Assembly (NCBI RefSeq): GCF_000208865.1
Contig: NC_018390.1
Span: forward strand, 2,622,270-2,686,269
DNA: 64,000 nt
Direction of reading: 5' to 3'
Origin: Neospora caninum Liverpool
Taxonomy: Eukaryota > Apicomplexa > Conoidasida > Eucoccidiorida > Sarcocystidae
The first letter of the stretch is position 1. Every line of letters begins with the position of its first letter. Under the pieces are notes generated by a model. It was not told the origin of the DNA. It ran no database searches and worked only from the letters and a program-made list of their open reading frames with translations. The translations under genes were made by a program, and so were the position numbers. Of the stretch, positions 25,801 to 38,035 are shown piece after piece.

Positions 25801-26829
25801 CGAGTTCCTGCCGTGCCGCTCCCGGCCGGGGGGAAAGCGCCGTTCTCGATCGCCGACACCGTGGGCGAAATGGAGCGTCTGGTGGAGCAGTTTGCTTTGC
25901 GCGAGGCGCTGGAGGCGGCGATGAATGCATGCAGAGAGGCGAACAAGTTCGTCACGGACTGGGCTCCGTGGAGTCTCCCGGACCCCGTCGAGAAGCAGCG
26001 CGTGGTCCGCGGCGCCCTCGAGGCGGTCTTTGTTTTGGCGCACCTTCTCGAGCCGTTCATTCCCGTCACCTCTGCCCACATCTTCAAGAAACTGAACACG
26101 CAGCCGAGAATCCTCGCTGACATCAGTCCCTGGTTCGATAACCTCACCCCGGGGACCGCCGTCGACGTCGGGGACATCCTTTTCGCGAAGAAAAAAGTTG
26201 AGAAGGCTGCTGAAATCTTCTTGCAGAAATGCGAGCTCCGCGTTGGGCACATCATCAGCGCCGCGCCGCACCCCCACTGCCTGAAAGATCCGAAAATGCC
26301 GCCGTTCCTCGTTCTCTCCGTCGCCTTCTCGCCAACCGCGAAGCCCGAGGAGGCCCGCGACTCGGGAGCAGCGCGAACGGCTGTCGTCCTCCTGTCGCAG
26401 AGCGCGAAGGACGGTCCCGAGAAACTCGTGGGAAAGAGCGTGATTGTACTTGTGAACGTCAAGCCGTTCACGGTGAAGGGGGTTTTGAGTCAAGTCCTGG
26501 TTCTCGCCGCCAAGCCGAGCGACGGCGCTGCCGAGGCCTCGCTCTTGACGGTGGCGACGGACTCCAAGGCCCCGAGCGAAGCTGCGCTCACAGGCTTCCT
26601 CGTGCAAGCGCCAGGTTTCCCTCCAGCGCTGCGCGCGCGCGAAAACTTGAAAAACACGGAAATGAAGGCTGCGGCGTTTTGCGTGAGCAGAGCGCACCCG
26701 CACGCCGTCGCCCTCGCCGATGTCGGTCCTCTCCAGGTCGTCGATGCGGCCACCGGACGAGTTCGCGAAGGCGTCAGCGTCGTGGTGGAGTCCGAGGCTG
26801 CAAGTGGTCCCCTCGCGCTCGCCCTTTGA
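22882..26829 (+). CDS. Methionyl-tRNA synthetase, cytosolic type with GST-like and EMAPII-like domains (3 exons, 982 aa)
   Basis: Exons 22882-23401, 23936-24937, 25403-26829 join in phase 1 and 1 and end at TGA 26827-26829. It attaches methionine to tRNA-Met. The class I catalytic core starts near residue 280: the HIGH box is PPHMGHVY (HMGH at about 290-293) and the second signature is KMSKS at about 567-571, followed by SLGNVVDPNDIL. The anticodon-binding helices follow. Residues from about 775 form an EMAPII/Arc1p-type tRNA-binding domain (KCELRVGHI, VNVKPFTVKGV). Exon 1 encodes about 173 residues that resemble a GST-like N-terminal domain, as used to assemble synthetase complexes; established work on Toxoplasma describes MRS in such a complex. 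A start at 22786 in the same frame is possible but gives a less natural N-terminus. The linker between exon 1 and the core is Ala/Ser/Arg-rich and holds an internal Met at 24022. Confidence 0.95.
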
Positions 26830-27713
26830 GTCGGAAAAAGGTGTGTGCTTTTTTGCGTGACGGCGAAGCGAGAGACGCACGCGGGGAAGAAGGTGGGAGA
26901 CAGCGTGCGGGGCGCTCTTCCGAGTTTTCAGCTTTTCGCACGGTCTTCTTCGGAAAGAACAGGCAGAGAAGAGAGCACGAGCGACGGCGGGCTGCGCGCG
27001 GCTTGGATGTGGACGCGGAACCCGTCACGAGAAGAGCTGCAAGACAGAACGCGTCGGTTCCCCTCGCGAAAAGGCAACGAGAAGTTTCGGGAAAAGGCAT
27101 GCGGAGCAAGATGCGGAAGAAACAAAGAGAGCCGCCCAAGGAAGAGGGGGACGGGGCGAGGAGGGGCGGTCAAGGAGAGAGAGAGTGTGAGGGAGGTGAG
27201 ACGCAAACGGGGAGAGACGTGCGTGAAAAAGGAGACGGGGCGAGAAAGAGACACGGGAACTTCACGCAGTGTCTCCTAGAACCCTGGAGTGGGAGCGATC
27301 CTAAAGAACTTGGTGTGCATCTCATAATTGTTGAATCCCGCCTTCAGTCTCCTAGGTACTATGATGTCGTGGTTTATTCTTTTCTCCGCCGTTTGTGGGG
27401 AAACACACGGGAAAGCTTGTTTTTTAAGCCAAGGCCTTGCCATGCTGTGCAAAGATGTGTTGTGACGCAGTACGTTTTCTCGCCGCCCATACGTTTTGAA
27501 ATCGATTGTCGAACCACCGACATATCCCTGCTCGAGATCCCAAAACCGGAAAACTGCACCGTAAACCCTGTCGATCTTGATAAGCAGACAGCCGATGCCC
27601 GAGGAAACCCGGAGGCTGCGCTGTCCGCGCAGGCTCCTGTCGCCCTCGAGTTCGGCCTCGCCTTGCCTCCACGACCACGCGCGACTCCACGCTGAGTCCC
27701 CCCCCCCCCCCCA
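26830..27713. other. Downstream of MetRS up to the first gap; no supported gene
   Basis: Probably the MetRS 3' untranslated region. From about 27290 to 27640 the composition changes from purine-rich to more balanced, with open frames on both strands that match nothing I recognise. It ends in a run of 15 C (27698-27712) immediately before the N gap. Confidence 0.45.
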
Positions 27714-27813
27714 NNNNNNNNNNNNNNNNNNNNNNNNNNNNNNNNNNNNNNNNNNNNNNNNNNNNNNNNNNNNNNNNNNNNNNNNNNNNNNNNNNNNNNN
27801 NNNNNNNNNNNNN
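27714..27813. other. Assembly gap (100 N)
   Basis: Exactly 100 unknown bases, the usual placeholder for a gap of unknown size. It follows a 15-base C homopolymer, a common place for sequencing to fail. Confidence 0.99.
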
Positions 27814-27978
27814 CGACCAGCCAGAGAGTCAACAAAACCGGACACTTGGTAATAGTATGACAGTCGACACCCCACCCGAGCGAAGAAGCAACGGGGGAGA
27901 GGACAACGAGGAACGACGAACGCAATGCGTGCATTGCCACATACCCGAGCACGCGGTTTCTACCGGTTCACTGCTCAC

Positions 27979-28135
27979 CTGGAAATCCCCTGCCCGTTCC
28001 AGGAGATACGCGCATGCATCGAGGACTTGAAATTCCTCACAGACGCGGAGACACGCAGCGAGAGGCAGACGCTCCTGCTGCTGCAGCACTTGGCAAACGC
28101 GCCGAGGGTCGTGCTGACAGAGGAGGCGGATGTAC
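27979..28135 (-). CDS. Single exon of a Vps8/Vps41-like vacuolar sorting protein (partial)
   Basis: The exon 28135-27979 is bordered by a clean acceptor and a CAG/GTGAGC donor and translates to about 52 residues. It contains YIRLLCQHDPRRVCQVL, a helix starting LPLAACLRVCEEF, and DACAYLLERAGDF. The pattern LLC-x-x-x-P-x-x-V, then a CLxxCxE-like helix, then DAxAYLLERxGD is typical of the clathrin-heavy-chain-type helical repeats in Vps8 and Vps41, subunits of the CORVET and HOPS endolysosomal tethers. It begins after two bases of a split codon and ends in phase 0, so coding exons must exist on both sides. None is visible in the rest of this 0.8 kb contig, and both flanks end in gaps. Choosing Vps8 over Vps41 is tentative. 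Confidence 0.6.
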
Positions 28136-28547
28136 CTGAGAGCGCGAAGAGTGGACGACGGGCAAGGGGACAAGTCATGCCGTGTGCGGCAATGGAACGG
28201 CAAAAGCCCGCGAAAGAAAAGACCGAAACACGCAGGACAGGAGACCTAACTAGCGCGCGATCTGCCATGCGCAAGAAGGCGGCGGAGCGCAAGAAGCACG
28301 GCGGCAAACCGAGATGGACAACGACATGAGACGCCATAGCAGAGGGAGACTCGGGGGAGGCAAAGACACCCGGGAAAGGAGATAGGGGCGAAGACTCGCG
28401 ACATGCCGTAGTGGAAGGAGACGGATGGCAGGGTGAGAGTCGAGGCAGAGCGAGGGGCGAAGGAGCGACGAAGGACAAAAATGCGAAGGCGACGAAGAAA
28501 CAGAAACCGGAAGAAGGAAGGGAAAACTGAATACCTCAAATCGAACA

Positions 28548-28597
28548 ACCGCAGACGAAGAGCAGTCCCTGAGAGAGGACTGCTCTTCGTCTGCGGT
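28548..28597. repeat. Perfect 21-bp inverted repeat with 8-nt loop, next to a gap
   Basis: Arms at 28548-28568 and 28577-28597 are exact reverse complements, separated by 8 bases. An EcoRI-type GAATTC lies a few bases after it (about 28599-28604), directly followed by the N gap. It could be a real hairpin or, more likely, a fold-back or chimeric read joined at a restriction site. Confidence 0.9.
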
Positions 28598-28604
28598 GGA
28601 ATTC

Positions 28605-28704
28605 NNNNNNNNNNNNNNNNNNNNNNNNNNNNNNNNNNNNNNNNNNNNNNNNNNNNNNNNNNNNNNNNNNNNNNNNNNNNNNNNNNNNNNNNNNNNNNNN
28701 NNNN
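28605..28704. other. Assembly gap (100 N)
   Basis: Second 100-N placeholder. Together with the first it isolates the contig 27814-28604, whose order and orientation here are therefore not proven by the sequence. Confidence 0.99.
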
Positions 28705-29171
28705 CCGCCCTCTCCTCGCTTTCAAAGTGGTTGGAGGCGTGTGTCGCCTGGCACTTCTCTAACTGGATGAACGGTTTACGCCTCTCACTTGCTACCTTAG
28801 AGCTCGTGTCTCAGTGTGTCGTGCACATGGGAAAAAGCTGTTAACGCGTTGCGGCTTCAGTTGCATGCAATCTGCGGCCTCTCGCTTCTCCTCAGTCGCC
28901 TCTCTGCTCCGATTTTGTCTCGCCGCCTTCCGCGCCTCTTCGCCATTCACTGAGGGCGAGGCCGATTACCCCCCCCCCCCCCCTTGGGCTACCAGCCGGC
29001 ACCGGGGCGCACGAGAACAAATTTAAGTGGATCGGGAGTCTGGTGTGATTCCAGTCCTTTGCCAGGGGTAGCTTTCGATAAAGTGAATCGTCGAAAAATG
29101 ATTTCGAGTCACGAAACGTGCTTCCACCTCGTTCACTGCTAGAGGCCTATCTGTCTGCGTACCTCACATTA

Positions 29172-29215
<44 letters not shown>

Positions 29216-30227
29216 GTAGCCGCCTAGAAGAGAATATGCCTGTTGCAAGTCAAGTGGCATTTCGGAGGTACGTCTGAGGAATGTAGAAGTCGCGAAAGCA
29301 TTCCTACCCTTCCTTGCACAGAGATATGTTGTCTGGCGGCTTCGCCCTATCCGGCAGACGTGTGCACGCATATACGCGTGTACAGTCGGGCTGTGCTTCG
29401 CAATAGATGAATTGCATGTTTAATTATACATATGCTACATATATATATGTATACATCCAGAACATACATATGTAAATACAAATATGTATGCATGTGTATG
29501 TATGTACCGATGTAGCTAGATGAAGCTGCATGTAAAGTAACAGTTTCTTTTCTCACACGAAGGCGATGACTAAACGTCCGGTGCGCTCGCCTTCCTCAGC
29601 GAAAGCTGCATCAGCCTCCTGGCTCTGATCAAAAGGGAAACTCCCCGCGCTCTCCAGACGCACATGCAGATACACCTCACGAGATGGATCTACACGCACT
29701 TAGAGCCTCCAAATGTCTCTTCATATATCGATGCATCTCACGATCTACATATCATATATATATATATATATATATAGATATGTAAGCTGGTCGGCACAAG
29801 CTGCCTGTTCTGTTCTCTCCCTGTCACGACAGGTAGGTAGGCATCGGCCTTCCTTTCGCTCGTGCACCCGCCGATTTTGCCTCGCTCTTGGTCCGCGGCC
29901 TCGTCGCCCCGCAAAATCTTGTCTTTATTTTTTGCATCGTTTTCCGCCGTTTCTTCTCAGGCAGCGGCTTGGCACCGCGGCCCTGAGAGTCTCAGCTTCG
30001 CGCTGTCTCGAGATGCGTGCAGTCTCTCAACGAGTCTTTGCTGCCTCACTTAGCACTCGGCGACGGCGGTCGCTATCTCTCCGAAACGCTCCTTCCGTTC
30101 CTGCATCCTGCGGCGTGCAGGTGGCGTCTCGCTGTCTAGCAGCGCATGTGTGAGAAGACGGAAACCTGTGGCCCGAACGGCGCCGCACACTTTCCCGTTC
30201 TCTAGATCAGTTTCACGCGGTCCGCGA
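28705..30227. other. Spacer downstream of the cullin gene; no gene seen
   Basis: Probably includes the cullin 3' untranslated region. It holds a run of 15 C at 28969-28983, a TA run at about 29172-29194 passing directly into a GA run to about 29215, and another TA run at about 29754-29776. No open frame shows a recognisable motif. Confidence 0.5.
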
Positions 30228-33200
30228 CTAGGCCACGTATCGATACAGGTTCGAGTTCTCTGCGTCGCGTTCGAGGAACTCGCGCTCGATTAAGTGCTCC
30301 AGGCGCTTCTTTATCAACTTCGGATTCGGTTTGAAGAAGCTCAGCTGGCTGAGGACCTCTGCAAGTAACTGCTGGTGTTGCATGACCTGACAACACAGAA
30401 AACACGCGGGGCGAACAAAGCGAAACACCTCGCTCTCTCTTCTGCAAGGTCTGCGCTCAGCGAGAAGGCGGCTAGTCTGCGTCACTCGCCTCTCCAAGTC
30501 GGGTTAGTCTCTGTGCACCACTCGCCCCACGATCCCTCGCCTGTCTCTCCGCTGCGGCCGTCGCTCTCTCGCGGATTCAATGCCCACCTTCCGCGCCTTC
30601 ATAATGCGCACGATGGCAGCCTCAATAGCGACGGAGCGATCCTCTTCGACGCGCTCTGAGAAGACGAAAGGCCGGAATACACCAGCAAGCAGATGGCGAA
30701 AGAGACGCGCAGTTCCCGGACGGACAGGAGAAACCAGTCACAGTCAACAACGCTCTTTCTGTGGGGATTCGCCCCGCGCCGAAACGGCCTTCGTCCTCAG
30801 GGAACGGCGCGCGCTTCTCAGGCTGTGTTACAAAACGCTGTACACCGCAGCGTTCAGAGGAGCGGCGGCGAACGATCGAAGCCGGGGTTCACGCGAAACA
30901 ACAGAAATGAGCGAGAAGAGAGGCGCGCGACGGGAAACAGCCCCATAAAGAAGGAAAGAGAGGCGCAACACGAAAGAGACACAACGTTGGAAACTACGGA
31001 AAACCAGCAAAAGGACGGAAAACATCAAGAAAAACGCAAAAGAACCCGACGAGAAGAAAAGAAAGGAAGGAGACGAACAGAAAAGAAGAGAAGAACCACC
31101 GGACACAAGCGGAAGCCATCGTACCTCGCGACTGAACTTCCTCTTGAATAGGGGTCGGGATTTTGATTTTCCTGTTGAGGCAGGTGAACCCCGCATTCAC
31201 CTGGTAGGACTCGTCGTTCAACTGCAGAAACGAAACACCGGGAAAGGCAGTTCAGGAGGAAGCAAAGACGGGATGTTTCTTGCCTTTGCGCTTCCCAGAA
31301 AAGAACAGAGCCTCGCACACCACAAACCAAGCCGCGGCGGTAACCCCTGCAAACGTGTGCGAATTTTGAACTAAAACTCGCGAGAACGCAACGCGATCGC
31401 CATCCCCTCCCCACCCACACGCAGCCCCTCGCCCGATGCGAATCCGTCGAAAAACACCCTTTGGGTTGCCTTTCTTTCTTCCTCTTCGCCACGCGAGAGA
31501 GCGAGAGAGGTGCACAGGGCGCATGCCGAAACGTTGTCGCGAAAGAGAGACCAAAAAAAGGCAAAACAACGCCGCAGCGTGTGCGCGCGCCCCCGAGTCG
31601 CCCGCCTCCTTGCTACGTCTCGCTCCCACACGTGCGTTTTCTCTTTTTCGTTCCTCCTTCTTCTCTGTTTTTAAGGTCGAAACGCGCTACATACGTTTCC
31701 ACCCCAAGGGTGCCTTCCTCTTCTTGCGCCGGGAGTGTTTCTCTAGTCTCTCCCAACGGGGTTTAATAGATGGCCGCCGCTCTTGTGTCCTGGACGTACC
31801 TTTTTAATGATTTTGAAGCGGCCCAGGAAGAAGCTCGCGAGCATTTTCTTCACTGTCGCCTCGTCGAGGCTGAGGGCGCTTGTCAGTGTCGCGAGAGTGA
31901 GATGCGGGTCAACGCGCGGGCCTTCGCTCTCGGCCTCCGCTGCATGGCGATGACACGGAGAGTCCCAGTTGAAGAGGAGCAAGACGCACGCCTGGTACGT
32001 GTTGCAAATCAAGTCATGCCTTTTCTGGAACGTCGCGCTCACAGAGACAGTCCCTGAAAAAAAGAGACAGGCAGTGACGCAGCAGTCGCACGGGAACCCA
32101 GAAGCGAGAATGTGCTGTGTGTCGCAGTATACCGGAGCTCTCACCCCTTCCAAAAACAAAGGAGAAACAGAAAGTGGAGAAGAGCGTGCAGAAGAAGAGA
32201 GAGAAGAAAGTGAAGCGGAGAGAGACGAAGAAAGGCGGAGAGAGCGAAGAAGAAAGGGAACAGGCAGAGGGAAGGGGATGAAACGACGGCAACAGCGTTT
32301 GCGCCGAACGCTGCGCAGGCAGGACGAACGGCGCCAAGATGGAGACCATCGTGACACGCTCGACCGTTCAAAAAGAGCCCCGGCAAAAACGAAACTGGGA
32401 CGGAGACGCGATAACGAGAGAGAGGGCGCATGCAAGAAAAGAAAAGAGGCCTACCGAGAGCGGGGATCCACGTGACTCGGCGATGCTGAGTCTGACTCGC
32501 GTAGAAAGTCTCAAAAACAGTCTGGCAGAGTTGCATGGAGGATGGCAGATTGACGAGAGCCGCTGCAGAGAAAAACGAATCCAGGCCAGAGACACTCGTC
32601 CACATGCTCGCTATCGCTCCACACCTCATTCTCACTTCTTACGTCCCTCGTTCTGCCGACTTTTCGATCTTCGGTCACTGTTTTCTTCTCTTCTTCGGGC
32701 GTTTCGACCTTCGAACACTGTTTCTTCATACTGGTTTATGTTTTGTTCCGACTTCTTTTCTCCTTCTTTTCTTTGTCGCGTGCTGCCACCTACTTGGATA
32801 CGTTGGCCAGTAGCCGGTGGTCAGGATTTGGACGGAGAATTCGATTCCGTCCACCAGCGCGACGCCGTTGCCGCCTGCGCCGCTTTGCAGGCGACCGCTT
32901 GCGCCGGCGAGAGACACTTTCTCGAGGAGTCTCTCCGTCTGTGCGTCCTCAGCCGCGCCAGGGGCGCCCGCCGATGCGGCGCTTGCGTCCATTGCCTCTG
33001 CGTCGACGCGTGCAGATTGCTTTTTCTTCTCGGCGATCCAGGAAATGAACTTTCGGTAGGTGTCTGCTGCGCTGTTCAAGTCGTGGAGCATTCCCTCGAG
33101 TTTCGACGTGAAGTGCGCCCCACACTTCAACTTCAGCTTGCTGATCACACTCTTCTCCAAATCCTCACTGGCGGACGTCTCGTGCAGCAGCCGCCGGGCG

Positions 33201-34563
33201 AGTTGAGAGCTGTAGGCAGGCGCCAGGACAAGGCAGGAAATCCTCAGGAGACAACACGAAGAAGAGAAAAGGAAAGGGAGCGAAAGAAGTTGAGAAAAAA
33301 AGAGAAAGGAGAAAGAGGAGAGAGGAAGAGCGAAAGAAAACGAAATCCGCAAGGAAAGAGAGAAAGAGAGGGGGGGAAAGGGAGACATCCGAGAGACGAG
33401 AGAAGACGGCGCGCATGCGCAGAAGAAAAGCCGGGGAGAGCGTATGGAGGCCGACAGTCACCTCGCAGTTTTCACTTTTCCTCAGCAAACAGGAAGGACT
33501 TGCGGCATCATGGGGCAGCGAGAAAGGAAAAGAGGCAAGGCGAGAGAAGACGGACACGAACGGCACGCGAACAAGAGAGAGACGAGGCGCAGAAAAACCA
33601 GAGACGAAAAATAAAAAGGACGACGGCAGAATTACAAAGAGGAAGGAGACAGAAGACGAAGACAGAAGAGCTACGACACCCAGGCGAGAACGAAGGCGAG
33701 ACGGAAGGTGGGGCGTCACGAGGGCAGTTTTTCTTTCCGTTTTCTCTCACCGGTAGCACTCCGCGAAGACGTCCTTCTCAGTGACGTAATTGAACATTTC
33801 CACCACGCGCACGAGCATGTTCTCGATCTGCTCCTCGCTCCGTTTCTCGCCTGCATGCAAGGGAACCGGGGCACAAAGAGATTGAAAAAAACTCAAAAAT
33901 CAAAAAATTCAACTCTCCTCTTTCACACACACACTATATACATATATATATATATATATATCACATCCCCGAGACTGCGGGATGCCATCGCGCAGACTGT
34001 GAAAGCAGCGGCGAGGCGAGACTTCGAGAGAGAGATGGAAAGGGACTCAAGAGTCTGCACGGACGCGCGCGGCGAGCTCTCGGCAACAGCCGCACGAAAG
34101 CAAGACTTGATGGTTTGAAACGAATCAGACTGCGAGGGAAAAAACTTGAGAAGACGATCCCGGCGGCTCAGAACTGCACGGGTAGACTGGAACGCACGAA
34201 GACACCACCTAGGATCCGCCTCGAGCTCGAGCGTTAACAGGATCACGCAGAGTCGTGGTTCTCACTTGTTTTCTTCAGGAGTCGATCGCAGAAGAAGGCG
34301 AGGAGATGCGCGAAGCTCTGGCGACCAATGTCGCGATTCACAAAGTGCTCAAAAGCTGTGACAGCGAACAGCACGCAGAGACCGACAGACAGAGCAGGTT
34401 TAGAGTAAGGGGCGCGTCACGACGGGAGAACGAAACGGGGAAAGAGACGCGCAAGGAGATGGAAAGAAAGAGAAAGCGAGGAAGGACGAAATGCACAGGC
34501 ACGTGTATGCATCTATGCATCTGCAGATCGAATCACAGATACAAACCTGTACACATCCATACA

Positions 34564-34597
<34 letters not shown>

Positions 34598-37500
34598 TTA
34601 TAATATATATATATATATATATATCGAATAAATGCAGGTGTGAAGGAGACGGTCTACAAGACAGATATGCACATGTGTGTTTGGTGGGTTCTGGGCATTT
34701 CGAACCTTCTTTGAGAGATTTTTGAAAGAGTGGATCGGGAGTCCCCAAGCCGGCCCCTTCGCCGTCAGGTCGGTCTGTCTCCCACGGCGAATCCTCGTAG
34801 GGGCGGAAAAGTTTCTGTTGCGGGTTCGAGACGCACAGCAGTGAGCGTGAAGTCGATGGAGAAGAGAGAACGAAACACTCCTCCAGAATCTTCTTCGAAC
34901 TCTCATGCAAATCCAAGAGCTGTTGAACGAAAGCTGCATCTGCTTGCTGAGCCTCGGCAATCGACGCAGCCCCCGGGGGACGGGAAACAGAAGAGGTAGA
35001 AGAGGAGGAAGAGGAAGAGGAAGATGCTGATTCAAGTTGCGCGAGGCGCTGGTCTACGATCTACGAAGAAAACACGCAGGACGGGATAAGAAGGCCAAAC
35101 CAATCCAAGACGTCTCGCCCTTCGCCACCCATCTTTACACAGACATATATATATATATATATATATAGTTATACATATATATATATATATATATACACAT
35201 ATTTATACATATATATATACAAATATATACATATTTATACATATATATATCTATACATCGGTGGCTTTAGGTTTTTTTGAAAGCCAGTGCGATGTACACT
35301 AGAAGCGAGCTCCGTGTGAATCAATCTCTGTACACTGGACTGTATACGGAGGGGTCTACGTTTATTACAGCGGTTCTGCGTTTTGATTGAAACTGTTTCT
35401 TGTTTTAGAACTACACACATGTGCACATACATGTACATCTGCTGTATATTTGTGTGTATATCTGTATTGTGTATGTGTAGGTTTTGAGTGAGATGAAGTA
35501 CTTTGTTTCCTTGGGTAGTGACGAAATTTTTGAAGGTGGCGGCGATGGCCTCGACGCCGCCTTCGACGTAGGTGAAGAGTCGGTGGGCCAGCCGAAGCTC
35601 TTGTCTCCGGTCGCGCGCAAGGAGGAACTCGATGGCGGTGTTTTTCTCCAGGAGTTGGTCTTGCCGTGCCGCGAGGAGTGCGTCGAAAACAACTGCCTGC
35701 AGCTTCAGCTTTGTCGAGCGATGCAGAATCGTGGAGCATCTCGTCTGCTCGGCCAGCAGCGCGTCCTGCGCACACAGAGAAAAGGGAAGAAACAGCGCGC
35801 GGATATTTCGCGTCCCGAGAGGAGAGCCCCTGTCGCGAGGCAAGCAATCGCGACAACGCATCCCTCCGCTCTGGCCGTTTGCGGCCGCTAAGCGCCACAC
35901 GCAGGCGGCAGCGCAAGCTGAAAAAACACATGGAGATAGAGAGATGCGGACAGAAAAGACAGAGATGTGACGGAAAAGCGAGACAGAGACACATAGATGT
36001 ACAGAGACAGAGACAAGGATGTGGAAGAGACAGGTTTAGAGAGGTCGATCGGTGGGCGTAAATGGAGAGAGATGTAGAAAGGGAAAAGGAAGGGAGAAGA
36101 TACGGCCACATCTTTTCGCCATATAGGTATCTATGCATGTACGGGACGTGGTCGCAGAGAGTCTCTGTTTCGGGTTCGCGATCTCCGAAACGCTTCGAGA
36201 GCGCGTCGCCTTTGAAGATGAAAGCGCGCAGGCGCGCACCTGTGCATGATGCATGTACTCTGTGAAGGACATTGTCTCAATCCAAGCCGCCGACACGCGA
36301 GAGTAGTAGTCTCCGGACTCGGGCAGTAAGTAATCCTCCAGTTCTCTCTGGTAAAGAGACAGGCCGTTCGCTTCCAGTCCGATGTACATGAAAACGATGT
36401 CGCCCAAAAGCTCCTCGTCGACTCCCTCGCCTGCGTGTGAGCATGCAGAAAGCCGCCGAGAAAAGCGCCTTTGCTTGCGCGCCGGGCCGAGAAAGAACGC
36501 GCACGCAGTCCTCCCCCCCCCCCCCCCAGGGTTCATTACTCGCTTCCGTCGCGCAGGCTGGACCATGGATATCCATGCATACAATTATATGGGTGTTTAC
36601 ATCCATGTATATATATAGGTGCTTGTGCATCTTTGTGAGTATACATATCTCTAAGATGCTAAAATCAAGGCACACGTGTGTCCCTTAGAGGGTGAAAACG
36701 CACAGCAGAAGGAGAGAGACGAGCGAGGAGAAAAACTTTCGACAGCGGAGCCGAGGCTGCCAGGGATGGAAGGCGCTAGCCAGAGAAATGGAGATTGCGA
36801 GAAAGAGAGCGAGAACGGGAGAGAGAAGAACGAGAGAGAGGCCACGGAAGAAACACAGATTTCGAGGCAGACAAAAAGGGAGAGAGAGAAAGGAACTGGT
36901 GAAGGAATTAGCGACTACGAAACGGGAAAAAGGGAAAGAGGGAAAGGGAGAGAAAACAAGAGAAAGAGAGAAGACAGCTGGAGAGAAAGAGGATACCGAC
37001 AGACAGAAACGAGGAAGAGTAAAAGTGCAGAGAAACAAGGAGGGGACGGCGCCTCCGGGACTCGGGCGGTCCAGATTGAAATGGAGACAAGCAGGCTCGA
37101 CAGCGAAAGCATCGTTCTGGTACGTCTTTTTCAGCAGTATTTTTGTTGAAATTTGGTGGAGTGATTCCCACCGGGAGTTTTACATTCGTCCACTCTGAAT
37201 TCGCCGCAAAGCCCACCTTCTCTCTGTCTCTGAATGGCGCTCAGAATGGCCTCTCGTAGCGGGACGCGAACGCGATTGAAAACCTGAGACGCACCGGAAC
37301 CCCCACAGCTGAAGAAAAGTGCTGAGTCTAGAAAGAAACAAAACGACTCGGCTCAGGACTACCCCGTCAAATAGGATTTATACGAATGTGTTTGCACGTG
37401 TGTGGAGGTAGCTGCAAAGAACGCTCGCAGGCACTGGTGCCCACGCAGGTATGCATATACAACTTATTTACATAAACATATACAGAAGTACACAGATCGG

Positions 37501-37991
37501 CATATAGACAGAGATACATATATATGTACACATATGCTGCCTGACAGGTACACTCATAGAGATACGTGTATTTTCGTTTGATGCGTCTCACCAGCTCTTT
37601 GAAGATGAGGATACCCTTGTGGTGAAGAGGTTCCTCAGATTGGAGTTTGACGTAGTAGCGATCAAGGTAGACGAAGAAGCGCTCCAACCAGGTGACGTAG
37701 ATTTTGTGATTTTTCCAGCGAAGAAGCAGTTCACGAAGAAGCTCTTCCTCGGCCAAACCCTCGAGTCGGGGGACCACCTGCGGGCAGTCAAGCCAACGAA
37801 AACAATGGAGAGAACAAAACCCCAGGGGGAGGGTAAGCAGCATTCAAAACGAATTGGATTGTCAGTAGCGCATACACGTGGCACAAGCCTACGCAGCCTC
37901 CCAAAGACGCGAGAGAAACAACTGAACGCACAAACGCGGCAAAAGAGAGAGAAAGGACACAGCGAGAAAATCAGGTGAACGAAGGCCACCG

Positions 37992-38035
<44 letters not shown>

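Noticed and set aside
25399..26880. 493-codon open frame antisense to the last MetRS exon
   Set aside because: It mirrors the GC-rich coding exon, where reverse-strand stops are rare. It has no domain, and the sense strand has an unmistakable synthetase.
27290..27640. Nuclear insertion of mitochondrial DNA
   Set aside because: The change in composition suggested it, and such insertions are common in these genomes, but I could not match it to cob, cox or rRNA fragments by eye. Kept only as a query in the findings.
26229..27695. 488-codon plus frame overlapping MetRS in another phase and running into its 3' flank
   Set aside because: The first 600 bases are a shadow of the MetRS coding frame and the rest is purine-biased. 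The translation is Arg-rich and motif-free.
37994..38034. CRISPR-like or regulatory array
   Set aside because: Simple GATA units without spacers; an ordinary microsatellite in a eukaryotic intron.
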